Below, piece after piece: positions 36,470 through 47,574 of a stretch of 64,000 bases of DNA. The stretch is from Epiperipatus broadwayi (lineage: Eukaryota; Onychophora; Udeonychophora; Euonychophora; Peripatidae). Location: contig JAQFVV010006427.1 of assembly GCA_028023455.1 (NCBI GenBank), positions 1,492,001 to 1,556,000 on the forward strand, read 5' to 3'. Positions within the stretch are counted from its first letter, which is position 1, and each line of letters begins with the position of its first letter. The notes below the pieces were generated by a model that made no database searches, was not told the DNA's origin, and saw only the letters and a list, made by a program, of their open reading frames with translations. The position numbers and the translations under genes are program-made.

Positions 36470-36580
36470 ATTGTATATTAGTCAAGCATTGGTGGTCGAA
36501 TGGTCAGCACAGCTGCTTTACAAGCAGTTGTCCTGGATCCCGGCCGATGCTTTGACACATGAAAAAAAAATTGTATATTA
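36470..36580 (+). mobile_element. tRNA-like SINE, copy 3 (short, with B-box deletion)
   Basis: The 90-base body 36481-36570 runs GTCAAGCATTGGTGGTCGAA to CGGCCGATGCTTTGACACAT and an A9 tail. Perfect 11-bp target duplications ATTGTATATTA lie at 36470-36480 and 36570-36580. The first 12 bases pair with CCGATGCTTTGAC at the end apart from one mismatch and one bulge, giving an acceptor-like stem longer than the 7 bp of a tRNA. The anticodon-arm-like hairpin is CAGCTGC, loop TTTACAA, GCAGTTG. Compared with copy 2 it lacks about 17 bases including most of the B box. Confidence 0.88.
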
Positions 36581-39009
36581 TAAAAACATTTACAACAATA
36601 TACCCCAGTTACAACTTGCAGAAGCAAGATTTATCAGCGAAAATAAAAATTGTAAACTTGGTCATTCATAAATAACATAATATATTAATATGAAAAATAA
36701 AATTATATATATATTGTAAAGATGTTTAAATATAATAAACATTTTACTCTTTGCCATTTTAGAATTGGCATAAAAAATACCTTAATGTGTAATTAATACA
36801 TTAGAAAAGATAATTGAAATACTTGTTAAAAATTCACAGCTGTAAATGATTTTAATTAGAAATTTATTCAGTTTCAATATGACTTTAGAAGTGACGGTTA
36901 TTTATCTATTCCTCATTAAAACTAATTTCACTAAAAAAAAAATATTATAGTTAATGTATGTATTCATATAAAACAATCAAGAGAATTAATTTTAAAAATA
37001 AATCTTTTTAAGCATTTTTATTTAAATCCAAATTTTCTCTTTAATAATTCAAATTAGTAATAATTTTATAATATATTTATTTTTAACGAATTCTGTGAAA
37101 ACAAGATGAATAGGTAAATAGATAATTGACCATAATGCTCTTTTTTAACATATTTAGCATTGAGCAATTAAAGCTATATTAAAAATTATGCATTTACTGC
37201 CCTGAGCAATTTACCATGATAATAAGAGGGTCGATCCAAGAGCTAAAGATTTCGGAATTGATTCATAAACTGAAAATTTTTTCCCCAGTTTCATCAATTG
37301 AGTTGTTTTTTCATCTTATAACTTATGGTTATTAAATATTATTTTAATTTGCCATGTAACTATTTATTGCAATGCTCAGCATGTAGATTTGGTTATTATA
37401 TGACTTAACTGGTATTTGATCTATACTATTAATTTTCATTGGTTTAAAAGATTGTCTGATTCAGTTAAACATGTTTTATTATCCTAGATTATAAGTAGTT
37501 AGTAATTATTTTCATCTTGGATGCCATAATGTCCCTTGAGTACTTAAATTATTATAATTTGAACTCTGTCTATATGATATTTGGAAATTACTCATGAACA
37601 AATATGGAAAAATCTTAAATAACATAATGTAATCAAATTAATAGAATATATAATTTACTTCTGTGATTGGGATTTGTATCATCATCATCATCTATCAATC
37701 ATGTCTCTCAAATATCACTCCCTAAACTTGGTTTGATTTTATCATCCATCACAGAACATACTTTAATACAAACTGGTGGTTGCTAGAATTCTCTTTTTAC
37801 TACTATTATCTTATATTTATGTCTTACTACTAAAGGATACTATTGAGACTGAATTAATAACAATAACAAAATGATTTAATTTCCAATCAAATTTTATATC
37901 AACTCAAAATTACAGATATTATATAGAGTTATTACATTGAACATTCTTTTAAAGGTTTTTCCTTTGAATCCACCACAATATCAACTCATGTATTCCTCTA
38001 CCTCTATTAATTTTATTTTATTAATTTAATATTGAACTTTATAACTGTATTTTATGAAAAAAAAAATGCAGGATGAATCATTCATATTTATTTAATTGAT
38101 TCTATTGTTTTTGTGTGTAATCCAGTGTTTCTCATTAAATAGTAGTAAGAGTATGATTTTAAATAAATTAATCTCACAATGCAATCAATTTGATATAATA
38201 TAAAATATGAGCAAAAAATTAATAAAAATTTATATTATTATAATTATTAGCTGCAATTATAATAATTATAATAGCAATAAAAAATTTATAAAGATGGTCA
38301 TTCTGCTCAAACATCAATCTGGCACAGCCCAATATATTATACTCTCTTTAAACTTTCTTTTCCAATACATGTGTCAATAAATCAATCTCTCAAAGTGTAT
38401 TAAATTTTTAGGATTCAAAACATTTTTATATTATAGAATCTAATGTTTATTATTTTGTTCCAGAAAAACCATTATTTTTAAATACAAAGATTTTCATTTT
38501 GGAAGATATTTTTTTAACCATTATTCCCCTGAAAAAAAACTTTTTGAGATAGTTAAGTTCTCAAATAATTCAACTTATAACTAAAGGGTTTATTCTGTTG
38601 TCAAATAAGATTTCCTCAGAATATTATGATTCTCAAAATGTAATTCAAAATATTCATTATTAACTTTATCAAGTGTCAACTCAAAGTCCACTTATTATTG
38701 CCATTTAAGATCCTTAAAAATTGTATGCTTGAGGCATTAGTAAATATATATTCAAACAATAAGCACTAAGGTCAATGAAAGAATATCAGGCATACCACAT
38801 CAAACTAAAAATAAATAATTTCAATTATTAATCACTATTTGTAAAAATAATAACAAATAAAATGTACTCATATATAATTATTCATAATATAAAAGCATAA
38901 TAAAATAATTAATAGTGATTTTGTCATTTAATTAAGTTATAATTATCCATTCATATAATGCAATATTGGATTTACACATATATGGATACTTATATGTAAT
39001 ATTTATTAT
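36581..39009. other. AT-rich stretch, no gene recognised
   Basis: Only short closed frames. Around 38234-38274 TTATTATAATTATTAGCTGC folds with GCAATTATAATAATTATAAT. Nothing else identified. Confidence 0.5.
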
Positions 39010-39110
39010 ATAATTAGTAGTTGAAATACACAGGCTTATATATACCTGTGACTATATATGTAATAGACAGGGTATGAGCACAGATTTTCACATGACCCAC
39101 CATTGTTTTA
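39010..39110. repeat. Foldback family B fragment
   Basis: GGGTATGAGCACAGATTTTC followed by ACATGACCCACCA matches the outer arm of family B at 48157-48195. Single arm. Confidence 0.6.
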
Positions 39111-39206
39111 TTAAACTATTTCAAATGAAATTTACTTTTTTTATACTTTAATTCATGATATAAAAATTTTGATTCACTTACTTTCAGTAAACTATTTCAA
39201 ATTAAG

Positions 39207-39348
39207 TCTATTATTTTATTTAATGCATATACATTTGACTTGCCCATTTCACCTTTATGTAATGCATGACTTCCTTTTCTATTATTTTATTTAATGCATA
39301 TACATTTGACTTGCCCATTTCACCTTTATGTAATGCATGACTTCCTTT
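39207..39348. repeat. Perfect tandem duplication, 71 bp x 2
   Basis: TCTATTATTTTATTTAATGC through GCATGACTTCCTTTT is repeated directly with no difference that I can see (units 39207-39277 and 39278-39348). The lack of divergence implies a recent event or an assembly artefact. Confidence 0.92.
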
Positions 39349-40390
39349 TCATGTATTTTCATTTTAAATAAGCATACTTAAAGATCTGGAAGTGGCATTC
39401 AAATTTTTATCAATTAACATTATTAATGTACTTTTATACCTTAATGAACAATATTTTTATTTAGCTTTAATTTTTGTATTTTAACCACAGTTGTTTACTT
39501 TAAATGTCTCCAAAATATTTTATATAACAAAAACCTAAACTTTTTTTAAATTGAAGTAAAATTCTTTAATAAAACAAGATGAAGCTTTTTTTTTACTTAA
39601 AAAAGTCATTTCATTAAAAATAAAAAAAGATTAAACTTTTTTTTTTTTCAGGATAGATTATATAAAAACAATGGTTCTCATTGTTTTGCACATTTTTGAT
39701 GGGTTTTTTTGGCTTGATGAAATTCAATTTAATTCTCACTCAGAAATGGTATCACAATATTTCATTTATTGTTGCATGGTGTGGGTTTATTTAAATGGAT
39801 CTCCAAACAACTTTTTAGATATGTTTTTTAGTAATTACTTCAATCTGGATTTTAGAGAAAGTTTGGCTATTAGAAACATTTATAAATAATGGTTTTGATT
39901 CATGATTTTTATATTTAATTCAACTTATACTTCCTTAACTTGCTTTTAGGTTTAATTTCTCATCAAATAAAACTCCAAATTAACAGACATCGTGATGATT
40001 GACAACAGACAACTCTCTTACAGTACATTATAAAATAGCAAATTTCACTTTAAAATTTGATATGATTTTTTTGTTAAAGTTATTGTCATACACTCTTTCC
40101 TGGTTTGACTTTTTATATATATTAACACATTTATGCTAACATAAACATATCATTCCAAGAGTGTTTTAAAAGAAACTTTGTTTTAAAGGATTATCTTAAT
40201 CTATTTACAAAGACAACAAATAAGTTGAAAATATAAATTTTACCTGCCAAGTTTTTTTAGACATCATCTGCATAAAACAAAAATAACTTTATATCAATCT
40301 GTGATAAAAATTGTGGCTGTTTAATATATTTGATTAGGGTTCAAATATTTATGTTGGGTTAAATTTTCATTCTTCAGCTAAAACAATTAA
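39349..40390. other. AT-rich stretch, no supported gene
   Basis: A polypyrimidine run ending in CAG at 39652 precedes a 72-codon frame at 39671-39889 with no recognised similarity. Not strong enough to call an exon. Confidence 0.35.
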
Positions 40391-40391
40391 A

Positions 40392-40467
<76 letters not shown>
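40391..40467. repeat. (AAT)n microsatellite, left boundary of LINE
   Basis: About 25 uninterrupted AAT units. The non-LTR element begins directly after it (ATCGCGGTCCTGCTG). Confidence 0.95.
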
Positions 40468-40803
40468 TCGCGGTCCTGCTGTGTCTTTAGTTAGATGAAG
40501 TAGATAAACGTTTGTTTCCAACAAAAGTATAAAAAAAATACTGAATTTCCAAAAAACAGTTGCTTAAAACATCACCTGAAGATAATTAATATTCACACCT
40601 ATCAGGGAAAATGGACTTTTTACTCACAAAGTAAGTGATTTATTGCTTATAACTTAGTTTTTCTAAGCGCTATTCAGATGCTAGATATTATCAATATGGC
40701 GTCCACATCAGAATCCAAGATAAAGTTTGGCGCGAATCAGACTTCATGAATATATAGCAACATTAGAGTACAGACAACATATGCGAACATAACTGAAAAT
40801 AAT

Positions 40804-41622
40804 TTGCAAAACGCAAAACAAATCCCAAGATTTAGAAGGGCCAATCAGGATGACCTGAATGAAGTAAATGATATAAATATGAATCAATATGATGCCGATG
40901 TGCCTTTACAAAACATTTGGTTAAAAGAAGAAGTGGAAGAGATAAATCGCAGATTTAATGAAACCATACCGAAAAAATTATTCATGTCATTTAAGAGATT
41001 TTTTTCAAATAAGTCAATCATCTTAGCAGCAACAGATAGAAATCTCTCTCTGTACAAGTTTCCAAAGGAAATACTATATAAAGAATTATCTAACAACAAA
41101 ATGTGGAGCTCAGTTTCAACCATAGGAGAGCATACCAACTGAAGATATCTGGCAGTAGAATTCATTAATGAAACACAATGTACAGATTTTCAAGAAAAAA
41201 TTAAGACTTTGGAAAATTATGCTCTTGTGATTGTAGATAGAGAGATGCAAAACTATCACACTGGCATTATTAAAAATACCTATTTTGGGTATAATATACA
41301 CGATTTTACAAAATTAATAAAACCCTTTGGGCAACCGATATACATGAAGCCAATATATCGCTCAGACATGCCTACACTAGTTTATTTAAACAGGTTTTAC
41401 TTCAAGATCAAAATGAATGAAGGCATAAGACCTGAAGACATCCCAAGCATAATAATGGATCAGAAAGCAATACTGACTATACAAATTAAAGGGCTTAGGC
41501 CACAATGTTTTGTGTGTGGAAGTAGAGATCACCTGGCAATAGACTGTGGAGGAAAGCATAACAGCAATGACCAGTCAACAGCTAAAACAGAGCAAATATT
41601 AATTAAAAAATATACAACATAG
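40804..41622 (+). pseudogene. LINE ORF1 with CCHC zinc knuckle, one in-frame TGA
   Basis: The first segment 40804-41142 ends in TGA and the same frame continues to the TAG at 41620, so one nonsense change splits a frame of about 272 codons. The second half has I-Y-M-K-P-I-Y-R-S-D-M-P-T-L-V-Y and K-G-L-R-P-Q-C-F-V-C-G, then S-R-D-H-L-A-I-D-C. This is a C-x2-C-x4-H-x4-C knuckle (about 41506-41547) as in LINE ORF1 nucleic-acid chaperones. An RRM-like stretch (R-Y-L-A-V-E-F-I-N) lies just after the TGA. No signal peptide or membrane segment. Confidence 0.75.
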
Positions 41623-41639
41623 CAACTGGAAGATCAAGC

Positions 41640-42819
41640 AAACCCAGACAAGAAGATAGAAAATCCCAAACACCCAGAGACTGGCTGAGAAATAGATGAC
41701 ATGCAAAAAAATTAAAAAAAATGGGCAGAAATGACAGATAAAGAATATACAAAGGAAGGAACAGAAAATCAGCCAAGGCCAGATAAGAAGATAAAATACA
41801 CCAAACATGAAGAGTGTGACCAAGAGATGGGTGACATGCAAAAAAAATTATAAACAAATAGATGACATACAAAGAAATAAGAAGCAAAGTTTGCTAAAAG
41901 TTGCTGATCAGTCGGTACTATCACAGCTGCTTGAGGCAGACAAACTAACCACTGAAAAAGAAGGCAAAAGAATTAAAGTCAGTCCAAAACAGATAAAGCC
42001 TAATCAAAAAAAGGAAATCAAGACAACAATCAAAGACTGGAATCTGAGACTGGAATAGAAGGTACACCTGATGAACACCAAAGATCAAAAATAGATGTAG
42101 ACAGTATGCAAAAAAATAATAAAAAATGTGGAGAAATAAACCAACCGGATGAAGAAGATATAATTGAAGACACAGAAAATAAAACAAGCACAGACCAGAA
42201 ACTAAAACACACCCAACGCATTGAGGGTGACTCAGAACTAGATGATGTAAAAGTGAAAAATAAGGAACTGGATGGAATACAACATAATAAACAATGTAAG
42301 AAAAAAAACAGATGAAGAAGATACAATGGAAGCAATGGCAGACAAGAACAAAACATCACACCCATTGAGGCCGACCATGAACTAGTTGGCTTAAAAGTGG
42401 AAAATAAGCCACTGGACAACATACAAGATAATAATAATCAAAGTAAGCTTAAAATGGCACACCAGGAAAGGCCAGTTCAGCTCTATGAGCAAGAGAGATT
42501 AAACAATCAAAAAGAGGATAAGAGAATTGCAGTAAAGGTAAGCCATATGAAATGTGACCAACAAAATCAGTCAAAGAGTGCGAATAAGGATTACACGCAA
42601 GTTATGGCACTTGAGACTGAAACTGAAGATGTGATTCATGTAGATAGAAGATGCAAAATATCAACCAAAGTCATACCATGGCCAACAATTATTAATAAAA
42701 CATCTGCTGAAATGATGGAGGCTATTACTCCAGATCTGCCTACTCAAATAGAAATGCACACCGAAGATAGGTGCAAACCAAGGCATCCACCAAAACAAGA
42801 TAGAAGATATAAAAGGTGA
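41640..42819 (+). repeat. Charged, tandemly repeated C-terminal ORF1 region
   Basis: Imperfect repeats share CAGA(C/T)AAGAA, then CCCAAACACCCAGAG-like words and GATGACATGCAAAAAAATTA. Starts are near 41645 and 41779 (spacing about 134), then near 42193 and 42342 (about 149), with extra partial units at 42080 and 42397. Reading frames shift between units (41807-42058, 42106-42315, 42397-42819). Translations are rich in K, E, D, Q and N. This was probably a disordered ORF1 tail now broken by frameshifts. Long open frames on the opposite strand are its mirror and are not genes. Confidence 0.6.
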
Positions 42820-42968
42820 GAATTGAACAAGAGAATCCTCACAGTGAGCAGGAAATATATAATTGGGCTGTAGCAGTGGATGAAGAGAGTGGCCTGGTGT
42901 TTCAAGATGCAGTGGAAATCGAGGAAGAAAAGTAGGAAGACATGAATTCCTAACCTCAAAGAAAAAAA

Positions 42969-43460
42969 AATTATTAATGAAACTTAAAATTGCTGTTTTA
43001 AATGTCAGAGGACTTAATGCAATCAATAAAAATTTCAAAGTCACAAATTGGATAAATCAAATCTGAGCCCATATAACAGGATTATTAGAAACAAAGATAT
43101 ATGCAGGCTTGGCAATAAATCCAGATACCTACCTGAGGGGCCAGGGCTTCTCTGCATGTTCCAGAGATTCATCCTCCCCATCTGCAGGAACTAGAATAGT
43201 AATTGCTCAAGATTGTCCTTTTGAAAATTTCAAAATACTTTACACACATTCAAACCTTCTAATAATAACACTGACTCAAAAATAATTACAATGAATATAG
43301 TGCTTGTATATATGCCAGTAGGAAAGCAAAAGATAGAATCTATAATTTATAATATAAATTCAATTCTTGCCATGAATGCAAGTCCCACTGTTCTGTTTGA
43401 GGACTGCAACTCATCTTATGAAGAACTTATACAGAAATTACTCCTATTGGACAATAATGT
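42969..43460 (+). pseudogene. LINE ORF2 endonuclease N-terminal domain, truncated
   Basis: Begins M-K-L-K-I-A-V-L-N-V-R-G-L-N, the opening of the LINE exonuclease-endonuclease-phosphatase fold, then G-L-L-E-T-K-I (family L-x-E-T-K/H), G-T-R-I-V-I-A, L-V-Y-M-P-V-G and V-L-F-E-D-C-N where the family has G-D-F-N. Loss of the Gly and Phe around the catalytic Asp-Asn, plus a TGA in the first part and a frameshift near 43260, make it inactive. The domain stops before its C-terminal His, and the RT never follows. Confidence 0.7.
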
Positions 43461-43647
43461 GATTAATTAACATTCCTAAAGTAGATACAGTTGTGTAAAA
43501 TTACCCTATAGATATGTACTTTTTAAAAAATGAATATTGTAGCACTTGAAATTGAACTGACAATAATAAGCTTCAACATGTATCTTGCTATGGCATTGTA
43601 ATACTATGTAACTAAAAGGATCAATAAAGTTTACTATTGTTGAAACT

Positions 43648-43652
43648 TAATA

Positions 43653-43684
<32 letters not shown>

Positions 43685-43707
43685 GATGATGATGATGATG
43701 ATGATGC
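43648..43707. repeat. (TAA)n then (TGA)n microsatellite, LINE 3' end
   Basis: About nine TAA units pass into about ten TGA/GAT units. The TAA part is probably the LINE tail fused with the target repeat. Confidence 0.9.
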
Positions 43708-43974
43708 TGTATTACTTATGAAATGTCAGTAACAGCCATTTTTTGTCTTGGGACTTTCTAAATTCAGTCCACTCTTTGGAATGATATAATCTCAATTATA
43801 AAATTCCACTTCCTCAAATTTTGTTGAAAATACATGTATTTTTATATACTTTTTTTCTTATAAAAGTTTAATAAGTTATTACTCTTACTTTAATGATATA
43901 TCTTTATTTCTAAAAGTATTGACTTGACTTCTTTAATTATAAGAAATACTAAATTTCACCTACTTTAAAAATTA

Positions 43975-44900
43975 TAATAGTAGCAATACTTTCCATACAA
44001 TAGTGCCACCTAGTACAGGTTATAGTAATCAATAAATTCTAGAAGTTTTGTGCATTTAATTTGCTAGGTAATAGTTACTTATACAATTTCCCCAGACTAG
44101 TTTCTAACTTATAGCTGCCATCAGTGATAAGCCTTGGATCTGCAAGAACTTTACTTAGACCTTTATATGTAATGCATCTCTCCAACAACTAACTTTTACC
44201 TATTTAATCATAAAGCAGTGAACCCATTCTGAAAACACAATAATATTGTCAATCCAAGATAATTTTGTTATCTAATAATATAGTTCTGAATTCATTTCAG
44301 TAGCTATATATTTTGGCATTTTTAGTTTTTTATAACCATAGTCACTAATATCCTTTGTCTAGGATTGGTATTAAACCATGACAGCATTACATGATCACCA
44401 TTTATTTTTTTTGCATAAGCATAATAGCAACTCTCCATATAATAGCTCCACTTAGTGCAAGTTATAGTAATCAATAAATGTGAAAAAATATGTGTATTTA
44501 AATCCCTATCTATCGTCTACTCATTTAATATCCCTAGATTATTTTCTAGGTTATGGCTGTCATTAGTGAGGAGCTTTGAATCTGAGAGCTTGGATCTGAG
44601 ACTTTTATACCTAATGTATTTCTCCAGCAATTATCTTTTACATATTTAGTTGCTGGAGAGGGTCTAGGTACATTGCTCTCAGACTTTTAAGGTTCCTTCC
44701 TGATAACAGCTATAAAGTAGAAACTAGCTGGGAAAATTGGATCAGTAGGCACAAGATAGGGATTTAAATGCACAAACCTTCTGACATTAATTTATTGTAT
44801 AGATGACACTGGCAGAATTATATGGAGAAGGTTGCTACTATTTTAATAGCTTTTGCAAGGCAAAACAAAATGGTAATCATATGATATTTTAAAAATTATA
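43975..44900. repeat. Foldback repeat family A, two nested units
   Basis: 43980-44385 holds one unit in inverse orientation to 2520-2935 (TTCCATACAATAGTGCCACC, CCCCAGACTAGTTTCTAACT, TTATAACCATAGTCAC). 44386-44893 is a palindrome starting TTACATGATCACCATTTATT and ending AAAATGGTAATCATATGAT. CCATATAATAGCTCCA is mirrored by a TTATATGGAG word near 44818-44827. Same family as 2361, 15056 and 28578. Confidence 0.78.
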
Positions 44901-44941
44901 ATTAAATAGCAATTACAAATTTCAATTACATTTTATTTTTT

Positions 44942-45032
44942 GATGCGTTGAACCCACACCCGTCTGCAACCAACTACTTGCTTGCAAGGCAGTTGCGATG
45001 ATCTCTCGGCTAACAACGCTTGACGATGCGTT
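44942..45032 (-). mobile_element. tRNA-like SINE, copy 4 (long subfamily, 3'-truncated)
   Basis: Read on the minus strand it starts GTCAAGCGTTGTTAGCCGAG and ends in the B-box region GTGGGTTC, lacking the CCCGGCCGATGC terminal stem and any poly-A. GATGCGTT occurs on both sides (44942-44949 and 45025-45032) and looks like an 8-bp target duplication. It shares AGCAAGTAGTTGGTTGCAGA with copy 1, an insertion absent from copies 2 and 3. Confidence 0.78.
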
Positions 45033-45590
45033 TTTTGTTTCTTTTTTTTTTAATACTTATGATCAACAGATACTAAAAATAATCATTTCAGTAAATATAT
45101 TATCAAAATACAATAGTTGTAATAAAATAAGAAATAGAATTTCATTATGTAATGCAAAAATATAATGGATTTAATATTTTATTAGAAATCAAAACACCAT
45201 CGTAAAAACATGACCGGAAGGATTTATGATTATTTTTATATAACAACATAATATATTGGGTTTTTTTATTGTGGTTTAATTTATTAATCAATAAAATAAA
45301 TATATTCCCTTATATAAGATATTTAAATTAAATCAGTTTTGTAAATAAATAGTAAATAAATCATATTCTATTTTAAAAAGATAAATGTAACTAATTTAAA
45401 TAACCCAAAGGCATAAGCATTTATAAATGTAATATTACTTTTCATTTTTAATAAACCTGTAAACAGACAGGAGTTACTAATTATATAGTGATGAAAATAT
45501 ATAATAATATTCATAAAATCACAATAATCATATGAGCATAATGCTTCCAATTTAAACTTTCTAAAGTCATTTTAATATATTGTACAGGCT
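45033..45590. other. AT-rich stretch, no gene recognised
   Basis: Short closed frames only. Confidence 0.45.
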
Positions 45591-45621
45591 TAACACCTGC
45601 ATTTATATATGTAATATATGC

Positions 45622-45941
45622 CGGATTCGAACTCAGACTTTTACATGGCCCACAACTCTCAATGTTATCTTATATTGCTGACCCACCTGATCACACACAT
45701 GTTGAAAAGATAAATAATGGCCAATATTTGTATTTCGTGCTAAACCAGTACTCATAGCTGAGTATTGATTGTATATATGTGTGGAGATGGTAATCTGGAC
45801 CAACTGATGAGTGCTGGTTTAGAACGAAATACGTATATTAGTGATTATTTATATCTTCAACATGAGTGTGATCAGGTGAATCAGCAATATAAAATGGCAC
45901 TGAGAGTTGTGGGTCGTGTGAAAGTCTGAGTTCGAATCCCG
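45622..45941. repeat. Foldback family B palindrome
   Basis: Left arm 45622-45755 is matched by right arm 45813-45941. GGATTCGAACTCAGACTTT mirrors AAAGTCTGAGTTCGAATCCC, CTGATCACAC mirrors GTGTGATCAG, and GCTAAACCAG mirrors CTGGTTTAGA. The outer end contains GAGTTCGAATCCCGC, which looks like a Pol III B box, so an arm may derive from a tRNA-like unit. AAAGTCATTTTAATA at 45563 and AAAATGACTTTAAAA at 46037 suggest a wider, older inverted repeat around it. Confidence 0.82.
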
Positions 45942-45959
45942 CATAAAAGACATTTTAAT

Positions 45960-47380
45960 AAATTTTCAAACAATGTCTTTTTGCATCTACTTAATTTACT
46001 AATCATGTTAGTAGATTATATTTGCAAGTTTATTAAAATGACTTTAAAACATCTGACTTGTAAAAGAATATTTTATTATAGTGTCTAAATAGTTATTATT
46101 ATTTTTATGTTGTTATCTTATTATTAACAAATTTTCCTGAATTACTGAAAATCGCCTTTTAACTTTCTTAGTTGTTTTCACGTGCCAGGTATTTACCTCT
46201 AAAATGTTAACATCTAAATAGTGATAAAGAATTGATTTCATATAATCCAGAAAAGAAAAACAAAAAAGTCAAGCCTCCATTTGAAACCCTTAGGAGATCA
46301 AATCTTTTCAAAAGAAGTGAATTCTTCGAATGATATAATTAAATATATATCATTTGCAGGAAATTTCACTAAAGGTTTTTTTTAACATGACAGAGAAAAC
46401 AAAACAAAATATTATTAAAAAAAATTTTAAATTCACTTTAAAAAATGATTTTCACAATACTCTCTGAAAACATTAATGAGTTCAAACCTAATTACAATTA
46501 AAACAAAAACATTACTCACATTTTATAAGCTGGCTATAAAAAAAGTTGAAAAGAAAACAATTTATGACTGCCAACGTAATAAAACTGATTGAAATAAAGA
46601 AACCAGTCATATTAGTAAAAAATTAACTTACAATCAATGGATAATAAAATTAAACTCAACTAAGCATTATATATATAATAATCAGAATTTTGACAATAAA
46701 CTGACCCATTTTAAAGAAATTCTCTTGTTCATTTTTAACAAATTAAAGTTTAATGGTATTTTCCACATTTATCAAAATATCAATCTTCTTGATAATTTAT
46801 TCACTTTAAACATCTATAGATATTGCATGTGAAATCATCATAAAATATTGACTTGCATTGGAAAAAATTGTCATTAAAAAGTATTAATTTTGTCTTTTTA
46901 TTATTATCAAAGATGTTGTCGCAGTTAAATATATGCTTGTAGAAGTTCAATTAAAAACAGAAACAAAAAAATTCAAACTTTGAATCATGATTAAAATTGA
47001 TCGAATGTTAAAGGGATTTTAATTATACTATATTTATCTGGATTAAACACATACATATGAAAACTCAAATATTCTTTGTTTCGAAATCATTATAAAATCA
47101 TTATAGTTAAATTGTTCTGCGAGCACATGGAAAAAGAAAAATCAATGTCTTGACTTCTATTTAAAGTTATCACAAGGCAAGACTATTAATATAATTGATG
47201 ATTAGTTTTTTTGGAGATCGAGTGATATTCAAAACCTAAAGTGATAATTATGTTCACTTGACCTAACTATGATTTTTACTCATCCAGCAAGCAATCACTT
47301 CAGTTACTTTTAACTTTTCAAACTATCACTAAATCTGGAATATAGTAAGAAAATACATTTTTAGAAAGAATGGAATGGGG
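45960..47380. other. AT-rich stretch, no gene recognised
   Basis: No open frame of interest and no repeat match found. Confidence 0.5.
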
Positions 47381-47395
47381 TAGTTATTTTACTAA

Positions 47396-47574
47396 ATGAA
47401 TATATTATTGGTACATTTTTGGATTATTGTTGAATACTTTTTCAAGAAGACATACATGAGTTTATATCAACTGTTAACATCTACTTGTAAAAGATTAATA
47501 AATGCACAACAAATTGCATCTTATCTGAGAGAGGATATGGCCAATGTGATTACTTTATCCTCTTCTCTGAATTT
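47396..47574 (+). other. Possible coding exon (weak)
   Basis: An open frame with varied codons (including L-Y-Q-L-L-T-S-T-C-K-R-L-I-N and I-A-S-Y-L-R-E-D-M-A-N) follows an ACATTTTTAG acceptor-like site (47353-47362) and runs into TTTGTAAGT, a strong donor-like site at about 47574. However the frame is closed by TAA just before its ATG, and no protein family is recognised. It may be a host exon or chance. Confidence 0.2.

Larger units (their letters stand above)
40468..43673 (+). mobile_element. Non-LTR retrotransposon, internally deleted, between AAT repeats
   Basis: The 5' region (40468-40803) is GC-richer than its flanks. ORF1 carries a zinc knuckle, followed by a long degenerate repeat-rich region and the start of ORF2 (endonuclease) up to about 43460. 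The RT is missing: within 200 bases the sequence reaches a 3' UTR with CAATAAAG (43622) and ends in (TAA)n. I-clade and related LINEs have CCHC-bearing ORF1 and simple-repeat tails, which fits, but the clade is not proven. The element cannot have moved by itself in this form. Confidence 0.75.

Noticed and set aside
39671-39889. 72-codon ORF after a polypyrimidine-CAG
   Set aside because: The translation is unrecognised, AT-codon dominated, and has no donor or partner exon. The acceptor may be chance in a T-rich tract.
41599-43044. Several minus-strand ORFs of 70-130 codons with hydrophobic translations
   Set aside because: They are the antisense mirror of the A/G-rich LINE ORF1 tail and ORF2 start. 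The plus strand has the zinc knuckle and endonuclease motifs.
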